Assembly (NCBI GenBank): GCA_032622095.1
Contig: CP136064.1
Coordinates: 3,716,280 to 3,780,279 of the forward strand
Source of the DNA: Siphonodentalium dalli
Lineage: Eukaryota > Mollusca > Scaphopoda > Gadilida > Siphonodentaliidae
DNA length: 64,000 nucleotides
Reading direction: 5' to 3'
Part shown: piece by piece, positions 61,101 to 64,000 of the stretch
How the letters are laid out: every line of letters starts with the position of its first letter
How positions within the stretch are numbered: the stretch's first letter is position 1
Made by a program: the position numbers and the translations under genes
The notes under the pieces: generated by a model
The model's input: the letters and a program-made list of their open reading frames with translations, nothing else
The model's database searches: none
What the model was told of the DNA's origin: nothing

Positions 61101-64000
61101 ATATCATTTGACTTGTCAGTTGACACGGACTGACGGAGTCTCGAAAATAGGACAGGGGAAAAACCAGATGAGAGGTTGACAGCTAAAATTATCAATGCAT
61201 ACTTACGCTTGATACAATAATTCAATCATATAGCGTGAATTCCATCATAAAACCACTATAGTGTCGAGGAAATTGGATACATCTTTTTTCCTGAAATAAA
61301 CACGCCAGATCGGAAGTTGAAGGGACGTAACTCTCGCGAGAATAAACGAGATCTATAGTTTCCGGGCGGCGGGCCGATATTGAACTACACTCTTATAACT
61401 AATGTGTAGAAACGATTACACATCAAATGTGTAAACCCGGTTAATACACATAGCAATGTGTAGTTTTACATACAAATACATTAACAAAGTCCCGTTCTAC
61501 ACATAATGTGTATATTTTGTTACACACAAATGTGTAAGAACGTAGAGCATGCGCATTGTCGTGCCTTCAGTTTCATAGTCTGCTACGTGACGGTCATATT
61601 GTTTCAGTATATTTTTTGGAATACAATATACTGCGATCGTAGACAAGGATGTAAGTTCAGAATTCCAATTTGTGGGTTTAGTATTAATAGTATATGAGGA
61701 TTTATTTGTAAAAACTTTCATTGCGATTACTGCCCTTAGACTCTTGTTATGATTGTTGTAATAATACTAATATTATGCAATCACGCCTCGACCCTGGTTT
61801 GTTCATTCAAAGCAAAAACTCACAGTACAGAACAAAATACTACATACCACTATGCGCCATGAAAGTTTTAACATATAAATCTGCATATATCTTTAATACT
61901 ATACCCACAGGTCGGACTACTGAACTTGCATTTCTTGTCTACGAACTGTGTGTGTAAGGGATATGTGTTGATTTTATACACACAGTTGTGTATAAATGTG
62001 TAAAAAATTACCCATTTATGTGTACAAATTATTACACAATTTGTGTACGAATATGAAACTACACATATACTACACAAATATGTTTAAGATCAAAATTGAA
62101 TAATGATTGTGTAGCAGGGCTACACATTTTGTGTAGAAAACCTACACATTAGTCATAAGAGTGCATGTGGCCTCAAAACTTTTGTTTAACCCACTAGATT
62201 GAATTATACATATCTATGTAAAACCAAATTGTAGTCTTTTATTTTTGCAAACTAATGTGTTTATGATGTGCATGTATTGATCCCAAAAAACAAACATCCA
62301 TTCGAACTGTACGATTAAAAAAATTATACTCCGAAGCACGCGCAGTTAAATAGATAAATCATTGTGAATTTGTTGCAAGAACTAATCGAGATAATCAAAA
62401 TAACAATCACTCCGACAAGGTGGCTTATAATCCATGTATAAGCATGACGTCCTGTGATGCCATTTTGGATATACAATAAATGATAATCCGTGTGACACTT
62501 TGAGCAAGAGTATCCACAAAAATGTCTACAGTAGAGGGTCTCACATCACTTTAACCTGTGCAGCGCCAGGTAACCCTGTTAGAAATAAAGATATATATAT
62601 ATATGTTTTCCCAGGTATCAAATTCACATATGACCTAACCCATACCGGGGTGTTTACGAACCCATACCGGGGTGTTTACGAACCCATACCGGGGTGTTTA
62701 CGAACCCATACCGGGGTGTTTACTAACCCATACCGGGGTGTTTACTAACCCATACCGGGGTGTTTACGAACCCATACCGGGGTGTTTACGAACCCATACC
62801 GGGGTGTTTACGAACCCATACCGGGGTGTTTACGAACCCATACCGGGGTGTTTACGAACCCATACCGGGGTGTTTACGAACCCATACCGGGGTGTTTACG
62901 AACCCATACCGGGGTGTTTACGAACCCATACCGGGGTGTTTACGAACCCATACCGGGGTGTTTACTAACCCATACCGGGGTGTTTACTAACCCATACCGG
63001 GGTGTTTACTAACCCATACCGGGGTGTTTACTAACCCATACCGGGGTGTTTACGAACCCATACCGGGGTGTTTACTAACCCATACCGGGGTGTTTACTAA
63101 CCCATACCGGGGTGTTTACTAACCCATACCGGGGTGTTTACGAACCCATACCGGGGTGTTTACTAACCCATACCGGGGTGTTTACGAACCCATACCGGGG
63201 TGTTTACGAACCCATACCGGGGTGTTTACGAACCCATACCGGGGTGTTTACGAACCCATACCGGGGTGTTTACGAAACTAGGAGTGGAGCCTATCATAGA
63301 ACGGCTGCCGCCATTTTTTAAATAAATGTTTCTTACAATTTTTAGGACATAAAATAAAAAACATCCATTACCCTGCAGGGAGCCCCACACATATATAGAA
63401 GCATTTAGAAGAGTGTCGTCTGCTCATGTTTGTCTGGGGCTCTGTATGGGTGAAATTATAAAATTGTTAAAGAATACAAGAAAAAATTATTAAAATTGTA
63501 AAAAATTGTTAGGCCAATGCATTCTCTTATAAATGCGAGGCGACCTATGGTCGACTCGCATATATAAGAGAATGCATTGGCACATTAGGCACCCCCTTTT
63601 ATTCACATATGTGGGTCATACAAATAGTTGATAGACAATTCTTTATTTGTGGCAAGAACTAATCGCGATAATCAAAATGACAATCACTCCGACAAGGTGG
63701 CTCAACATCCATGTATAAGCATGACGTTCTGTGGTGCCATTTTGGATATATAATTTATGATAATACGTGTAACAAGTAATCTCTATATTCACCAAAGGTC
63801 CAATGCAGAGGGTTTCACATCACTTTAACAAGTGCAATGCCGGGTAACCCTGCTAGTACTAAATATATATAAATTTATATATCTGTTTCCCCAGGTATCA
63901 AATTTACATATGACCTAACACATACCGAAGTGTTTACGAAACTTGGGATGGAGCCTGTCATCGAACGACTGCCACCATGTGCGCATCACGTGACAGGAAG
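28886..64000 (+). CDS. GMC-family FAD oxidoreductase gene (glucose/choline dehydrogenase-like), ten coding exons, 3' end beyond window
   Basis: Coding exons are 28927-29062, 31563-31771, 40539-40728, 52627-52761, 53364-53485, 53966-54133, 55660-55813, 57382-57527, 59606-59795 and 63895-64000 (continuing). All joins have GT/AG and compatible phases (1,0,1,1,0,0,1,0,1), giving about 518 residues so far; family members run to about 570-630. Landmarks are an N-terminal hydrophobic anchor, the FAD-binding GAGSAG loop, GMC signature 1 ([10 protein letters not shown]) and signature 2 ([15 protein letters not shown]). The enzyme family oxidises alcohols or sugars with FAD; the substrate cannot be told. 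The His/Asn catalytic pair should lie in the unseen C-terminus. The anchor suggests secretion or membrane attachment. Introns are 0.5-12 kb and filled with repeats. Exon-level details follow. Confidence 0.92.
29063..30990. other. GMC intron 1, first part; possible retroelement remnant
   Basis: AT-rich. A frame at 29227-29472 has a Cys/His-rich start (YYCGEC, LCKHCGH, then DHMLLHC) that vaguely recalls the zinc knuckle at the end of some non-LTR retrotransposon proteins, but it is too short to assign. About 150 bp at 29130-29285 resembles 60020-60200. Nothing else is recognised. Confidence 0.35.
30998..31515. mobile_element. TTAA-flanked MITE in GMC intron 1
   Basis: 518 bp with TTAA at 30994-30997 and 31516-31519. 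Its ends, AGGGATAGTGTACGC and the inverse of GCGTATAATATCCCT, match with two differences. It resembles the element at 39730-40064 (AGGAGTGCTGTAC end). It ends 43 bp before the acceptor of exon 2. No ORF. Confidence 0.7.
31563..31771 (+). CDS. GMC gene exon 2 (FAD-binding loop)
   Basis: 209 bp, phase 1 to 0. It encodes [17 protein letters not shown], the dinucleotide-binding GxGxxG loop, followed by VLLLEAG, whose Glu contacts the FAD ribose in this family. The acceptor is TTCCAG and the donor GTGAGC. Confidence 0.93.
31772..33920. other. GMC intron 2, first part; no feature recognised
   Basis: Non-coding. Frames around 31852-32318 on both strands show no motif. A short GGGCGCCAAGCGCCC hairpin lies near 32083. 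Confidence 0.5.
33925..34317. mobile_element. piggyBac-like double-palindrome MITE, full copy A1
   Basis: 393 bp, ends CCCTTTACCCAACA, flanked by TTAA (33921-33924, 34318-34321). After a left-end segment with CCGGCCAAAACCGGCC and CATACAAATATGGATATC it carries palindrome 1, an AT-rich spacer and palindrome 2, then GCACAGGGC and the right TIR. TTAA flanks and CCC..GGG tips are the piggyBac hallmark; no transposase is present. Confidence 0.9.
35416..35656. mobile_element. piggyBac-like MITE copy A2, left end lost
   Basis: It corresponds to the right part of copy A1, carried along in the duplication; the outer left end is missing. Its left palindrome (35427-35480) lacks the central 14 bases and is now an exact inverted repeat. 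The right palindrome has point changes. The right TIR and TTAA (35657-35660) are intact. Confidence 0.85.
35805..36199. mobile_element. piggyBac-like double-palindrome MITE copy A3, with matching empty site
   Basis: 395 bp, inverted relative to A1, flanked by TTAA at 35801-35804 and 36200-36203. The paralogous position in the first duplication copy (34485-34500, CCGTTAATGACGG) has a single TTAA and no element. This defines the element's borders and shows TTAA duplication on insertion. Confidence 0.94.
36906..37935. other. GMC intron 2; AT-rich degenerate repeats
   Basis: TTTATCGCAAAG-like motifs recur between 37085 and 37510, and two stretches start with (G)ACCTG-TAAGATGTCTGAT-TATGTTTAC (near 37013, 37293 and weakly 37550). 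No gene is seen. Confidence 0.5.
37936..38145 (+). repeat. Clustered GGTACTCTGGAGTACC inverted repeats
   Basis: TTGGTACTC and GAGTACCAAAT alternate six to seven times, forming several possible 16-20 nt hairpins. Confidence 0.8.
38145..38435 (+). repeat. 28-bp minisatellite, about ten copies
   Basis: The unit is CATAACTACCCATGCC followed by CCATTATATTAA, almost invariant. It ends at CATAACTTGATTC. Confidence 0.95.
38436..39725. other. GMC intron 2; no feature recognised
   Basis: Non-coding. A 25-nt hairpin (GAGCCTCTAATGCGTAGAGGCTC) lies near 38722. Short frames have no motif. Confidence 0.5.
39730..40064. mobile_element. Foldback MITE with TTAA flanks
   Basis: 335 bp that is mostly one long inverted repeat: arms of about 100 bp (39757-39853 and 39923-40021) share ATACTCAACAGAATA, GAGCCATGTRTGAGT and CTCGTGTG. 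TTAA flanks at 39726-39729 and 40065-40068. Ends AGGAGTGCTGTACACTAA and AGGGGTAATGTACCCTAA are related to the MITE at 30998. Confidence 0.78.
40539..40728 (+). CDS. GMC gene exon 3 (GMC signature 1)
   Basis: 190 bp, phase 0 to 1. It encodes [20 protein letters not shown], matching GMC oxidoreductase signature 1, then [20 protein letters not shown] and LPYFLKSED. The acceptor is TTTCAG, the donor GTAAGT. Confidence 0.95.
40798..40914. repeat. Inverted repeat with 43-nt arms
   Basis: AATGTTGTGTACAGTATG and TTTTCTTGTACGAGTCCAGG on the left pair with the inverse sequence ending at about 40914, with few mismatches, around a loop of about 30 nt. It lies 70 bp downstream of exon 3. Confidence 0.85.
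40915..41800. other. GMC intron 3, first part; no feature recognised
   Basis: Non-coding; short frames without motifs, A/T-rich with some CAACAACA stretches. Confidence 0.45.
41805..42475 (+). repeat. Minisatellite with GAGAACATTGTCGCCATGTC core, about 15 copies
   Basis: A constant 36-bp core, GAGAACATTGTCGCCATGTC followed by ATCGCGCACAGTCA, alternates with variable 5-15 bp linkers (TCATGGGATCTACAG, CGTGCGACTACAG or TCATACAG). Unit lengths of about 42-50 bp are mixed. Open frames here are the repeat translated. Confidence 0.93.
42940..45620 (-). pseudogene. Non-LTR retrotransposon (Jockey/CR1-like), decayed
   Basis: On the minus strand, 5' to 3': an endonuclease C-terminal part with [16 protein letters not shown] and SDHFATFY (45400-45150; EEP-type); a linker; then reverse transcriptase with [39 protein letters not shown] (motif A Asp) and [10 protein letters not shown] (44544-43843). 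Motif C follows as FARDTTLY (about 43780), where the first of the two catalytic Asp is replaced. Then comes a C-terminal region, [10 protein letters not shown] to the end at 42940. Several frame changes and stops split it. It is dead as a polymerase. The clade is judged from motif style only. Confidence 0.85.
45621..46060. other. GMC intron 3; G-rich stretch, no gene
   Basis: GTTGGGACAG and GGGGCGGGG patches and a G10 run at about 45941. Nothing else recognised. Confidence 0.45.
46067..46188 (+). repeat. (CA)n passing into (TA)n microsatellite
   Basis: CA units with CCCT interruptions to about 46148, then TA units to about 46186. Confidence 0.95.
46973..47310. mobile_element. piggyBac-like MITE copy A4, second palindrome halved
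   Basis: 338 bp. The left tip CCCTTTACCCAACAGAAGGG follows GTAA, not TTAA; the right tip GTTGGGTAAAGGG is followed by TTAA. The second palindrome stops at its centre (GCGAGGCGAGG near 47165), so one arm has been lost. Inserted in the satellite. Confidence 0.88.
49961..50105 (+). other. GC-rich 145-bp insert in the AT-rich satellite
   Basis: It interrupts the satellite between ATAAATGA and CATTGAAGAAT. It contains possible hairpins GGCGGTT (49963-49969) with AACCGCC (49980-49986), CTCCC (50047-50051) with GGGAG (50056-50060), and an ACACGTGT core. It includes GGTTCGA, as in a pol III B box, but no A box at the right distance. Not recognised as a known RNA. Confidence 0.6.
51690..51828 (+). 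repeat. 46-bp tandem repeat, three copies
   Basis: The unit starts TTATGAGGTTTATTATAACT and continues GATGTGTGGAGCTCACTTAT. The three copies are identical. Confidence 0.95.
51830..52374. other. GMC intron 3, last part; no feature recognised
   Basis: AT-rich intron sequence without ORFs or evident repeats. Confidence 0.45.
52375..52626 (+). repeat. Tandem copies of the 3' splice region of intron 3
   Basis: GTGTCTGGTGTACTGTCTTACAG occurs as the true acceptor (ending 52626), as an intact upstream copy ending 52433, and as a mutated copy near 52550 (TTACGG). Units of about 60-120 bp also share GGCGATAGTAACACTG and ATGATATTAACA. The upstream copy has a usable pyrimidine/CAG context. Confidence 0.85.
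52627..52761 (+). CDS. GMC gene exon 4
   Basis: 135 bp, phase 1 to 1. It encodes [13 protein letters not shown] followed by [10 protein letters not shown], the substrate-domain region usually reading GxGGxLxV in this family. The acceptor is TTACAG; the donor GTATAC is weaker. Confidence 0.9.
52762..53363. other. GMC intron 4
   Basis: 602 bp, no repeat recognised. It ends in AATGTGTTTTCAG. Confidence 0.7.
53364..53485 (+). CDS. GMC gene exon 5
   Basis: 122 bp, phase 1 to 0. It encodes [20 protein letters not shown] followed by [13 protein letters not shown], fitting the family's conserved region in which a Thr/Ser-Ala-AFL segment precedes the FAD adenine-binding strand. The donor is GTAAAT. 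Confidence 0.9.
53486..53965. other. GMC intron 5, with a two-copy 43-bp repeat
   Basis: 480 bp. A unit containing CAGTCCTCATTACAATACAA is present twice near 53620-53690. Confidence 0.7.
53966..54133 (+). CDS. GMC gene exon 6 (GMC signature 2)
   Basis: 168 bp, phase 0 to 0. It encodes [20 protein letters not shown] followed by [20 protein letters not shown], the second GMC signature, and ends ...EDLKKLN. The acceptor is TTGCAG, the donor GTGAGT. Confidence 0.95.
54134..55440. other. GMC intron 6, with a 108-bp tandem duplication
   Basis: 54521-54628 and 54629-54736 are near-identical copies starting TATTCTCGCGACAGTATCGT. The remainder is AT-rich, without a recognised element. Confidence 0.75.
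55441..55659 (+). repeat. Tandem copies of the acceptor and start of exon 7
   Basis: The sequence GGCATATTTCCAG plus the first 27 nt of exon 7 (ATCCCAGTTATTGCTGACCT) appears as a nearly intact copy with acceptor ending at 55604, an older copy near 55541-55575 with the AG lost, and a third near 55455. The true acceptor ends at 55659. Confidence 0.88.
55660..55813 (+). CDS. GMC gene exon 7
   Basis: 154 bp, phase 0 to 1. It opens with [17 protein letters not shown], the strongly conserved strand following GMC signature 2. The donor is GTGAGT, followed 31 bp later by a hAT-like element. Confidence 0.95.
55845..57005. mobile_element. hAT-like non-autonomous element in GMC intron 7
   Basis: 1,161 bp. 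The ends CAGGGATGTGGCTAGAGGG and the inverse CTCTAGCCACATCCCTG are flanked by CCTATGGG (55837-55844) and CATATGGG (57006-57013), an 8-bp duplication with one mismatch. CAGGG tips with 8-bp duplications are hAT hallmarks. The interior has repeated TCAGTTGGAAATTTTCCAACC modules and G-runs, and no transposase. A degraded relative is at 17335-18310. Confidence 0.85.
57160..57186 (+). repeat. (GA)n microsatellite
   Basis: About 13 GA units in GMC intron 7. Confidence 0.95.
57382..57527 (+). CDS. GMC gene exon 8
   Basis: 146 bp, phase 1 to 0. It encodes [17 protein letters not shown] followed by [15 protein letters not shown], corresponding to the family's GPL-ts-GveG-aF region. The acceptor is TTGCACAG, the donor GTATAT. 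Confidence 0.88.
57528..57886. other. GMC intron 8, first part; no feature recognised
   Basis: AT-rich, no element or ORF. Confidence 0.5.
57887..58165. mobile_element. Chimeric MITE: family A left end joined to family B interior
   Basis: It starts like the left part of the TTAA family (CATTGTGATGGTTACAGTTA, GCCCTGTGCC, palindrome), but after the palindrome it continues with the TA-family interior in inverse orientation (ATAAATGTTTCTTACAA, CATCCATTACC, CTGCTCATGTTTGTCTGGGG). It lacks a matching right end. The junction coincides with the shared palindrome. Confidence 0.85.
58256..58510. mobile_element. piggyBac-like MITE copy A5, flanked by a 48-bp direct repeat
   Basis: 255 bp with CCCTTTACCCAACA and TGTTGGGTAAAGGG tips, both palindromes present, and shortened outer segments; one right arm end is missing. 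The right flank has TTAA (58511-58514), the left GTAA. A 48-bp direct repeat (GACAGACAATTGATATATAC then CATATTCTTCATTG) lies on both sides. Confidence 0.88.
58796..58908. mobile_element. Solo right end of the TTAA-family MITE (A6)
   Basis: 113 bp matching the outer segment of A3 (GGTTCCAATGATATCCATAT to TGTTGGGTAAAGGG), followed by TTAA at 58909-58912. No palindromes. Confidence 0.85.
59211..59573. mobile_element. piggyBac-like MITE copy A7, tips lost, next to exon 9
   Basis: It has TACCCAACAAACCGGCC on the left, both palindromes and spacer, ending at CACAGGGCCCTTCTC. The TTAACCCTT tip and the right tip are absent. It ends about 32 bp before the exon 9 coding start. Confidence 0.85.
59606..59795 (+). 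CDS. GMC gene exon 9
   Basis: 190 bp, phase 0 to 1. It encodes [20 protein letters not shown] followed by [18 protein letters not shown], the family's LLxPxSxGxIxLxSxxP...NxxYL region. The acceptor is CATCCAG, the donor GTGAGC. Confidence 0.95.
59796..60298. other. GMC intron 9, first part; short tandem repeats
   Basis: TACAGTTATCGCA-like units recur between 60195 and 60310. 60020-60200 is similar to 29130-29285. No gene. Confidence 0.5.
60299..60443. mobile_element. Foldback element with 64-nt arms
   Basis: ACAGTTATCACATTATTTC to GGTGAATAT on the left pairs almost fully with the inverse (60377-60443), including TTGGTTGACTCGAGGAATTG. The centre AAGGCCGTAGGCC is small. MITE-like; target duplication not clear. 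Confidence 0.82.
60444..60848. other. GMC intron 9; no feature recognised
   Basis: Non-coding, no repeat seen. Confidence 0.45.
60849..60976. mobile_element. 128-bp near-perfect palindrome (foldback MITE)
   Basis: ATGGTTTATTAACGGCCC, GGAATGATTAACAGCCC and TATTAGCGGCCCGAG on the left are mirrored on the right, with a centre of about 8 nt (GACGAAGT). Likely a foldback transposon or cruciform-forming insert. Confidence 0.85.
61240..61385 (+). repeat. Dispersed repeat copy 2
   Basis: Homologous to 10300-10455 (ATAAAACCACTA, AATAAACGAGATCTA, GCGGGCCGATA), ending where the ACACAT-rich element begins; the terminal hairpin arm of copy 1 is missing, so the insertion probably cut it. Confidence 0.65.
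61386..62163. mobile_element. ACACAT-rich foldback element
   Basis: About 778 bp. Ends CACTCTTATAACTAATGTGTAG and the inverse CTACACATTAGTCATAAGAGTG match with two differences. The subterminal parts hold many ACACAT/ATGTGTA motifs in both orientations, and internal parts near 61680-61730 and 61855-61910 are also inverted copies. No convincing ORF; target duplication not clear. Confidence 0.78.
62615..63309 (+). pseudogene. GMC exon 10, first copy, disrupted by its own minisatellite
   Basis: It has a good acceptor (TTTTCCCAG) and starts [11 protein letters not shown] in the correct phase. The following 22 bp are then repeated 29 times. The extra 616 bp shift the frame, and units reading TTTACTAACC give TAA. 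After the array the exon resumes (GAGTGGAGCCTATCATAGAA, then CGGCTGCCGCCAT) and is truncated by a MITE fragment at about 63309. It cannot serve as a coding exon. Confidence 0.92.
62638..63275 (+). repeat. Exon-derived 22-bp minisatellite, 29 copies
   Basis: The unit is ACCCATACCGGGGTG followed by TTTACGA. Exactly 638 bp, i.e. 29 x 22. A CGA/CTA variant alternates in blocks. The single-copy ancestor (ACACATACCGAAGTG-TTTACGA) is seen in the intact exon at 63926-63947. Confidence 0.96.
63306..63585. mobile_element. TA-family double-palindrome MITE fragment
   Basis: It contains the family B interior (AAATGTTTCTTACAATTTTT, CATCCATTACCCTGCAGGGA) and one palindrome (about 63515-63581), and stops at GCATTGGCAC without the TIR. 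It replaces the end of exon 10, first copy. Confidence 0.88.
63895..64000 (+). CDS. GMC gene exon 10, intact copy, partial at window end
   Basis: The acceptor is TTTCCCCAG; the exon enters in the phase required by exon 9. It encodes [11 protein letters not shown], then [18 protein letters not shown] and AHHVTG, corresponding to the family's region shortly before the catalytic His. Open to the window edge. Confidence 0.93.

Larger units (their letters stand above)
62350..64000 (+). repeat. Tandem duplication carrying GMC exon 10
   Basis: 62350-63309 and 63625-64000 align: CAATCACTCCGACAAGGTGG, CATGTATAAGCATGACGT, TCACATCACTTTAAC, GGTAACCCTG, then acceptor and exon start. The first copy holds the expanded minisatellite and is cut at its 3' side by a MITE fragment; the second continues beyond the window. 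Confidence 0.9.

Noticed and set aside
62500-63321. [14 protein letters not shown] repeat protein
   Set aside because: The frame is the 22-bp minisatellite read in three phases; CTA variants create stops and exon phase is lost.

Overview
The window is animal nuclear DNA. It is AT-rich, has GT/AG introns of up to about 12 kb, and is packed with DNA transposons, foldback elements, minisatellites and satellite arrays. A Polinton with a capsid module, a THAP/DDE transposase, a Mutator-like transposase and a LINE relic together suggest a marine invertebrate (mollusc or other lophotrochozoan, or a non-vertebrate deuterostome). The species cannot be fixed from the sequence.

Layout. 1-3.3 kb: a decayed Mutator-like transposase, a His-Cys-box (I-PpoI-type) endonuclease ORF on the minus strand, and a 122-bp tandem array ending in a Helitron-like CTAG terminus. 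4.5-10.1 kb: a compact Polinton/Maverick gene block on the plus strand, in the order packaging ATPase, two small basic proteins, integrase with chromodomain (one frameshift), membrane protein, jelly-roll-like candidate, small basic protein, major capsid protein, Ad-type protease. No polymerase B or terminal repeats are visible. 10.1-14.7 kb: tandem and dispersed repeats. 14.8-19.8 kb: nested transposons (a THAP/DDE transposase split by a 3.0-kb TIR element, itself holding a hAT-like repeat). 19.8-28.6 kb: minisatellites, duplicated blocks and double-palindrome MITEs.

28.9 kb to the right edge: one host gene on the plus strand, a GMC-family FAD oxidoreductase (glucose/choline dehydrogenase-like). 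Ten coding exons have matching phases and continue past the window end. Its introns hold almost everything else: TTAA-flanked piggyBac-like MITEs, a segmental duplication with an occupied and an empty insertion site, a dead LINE, about 5 kb of roughly 180-bp satellite, a hAT-like element and several foldback elements.

Most unusual observations: (1) a duplicated copy of GMC exon 10 has been overrun by 29 copies of a 22-bp unit that comes from the exon's own coding sequence; (2) a modular MITE group in which each end is a near-perfect 67-nt palindrome, shared by a TTAA-flanked and a TA-flanked family and by a chimera of the two; (3) two GMC introns carry tandemly copied 3' splice sites whose intact decoys lead at once to stop codons; (4) Polinton ORFs linked by overlapping stop/start codons.
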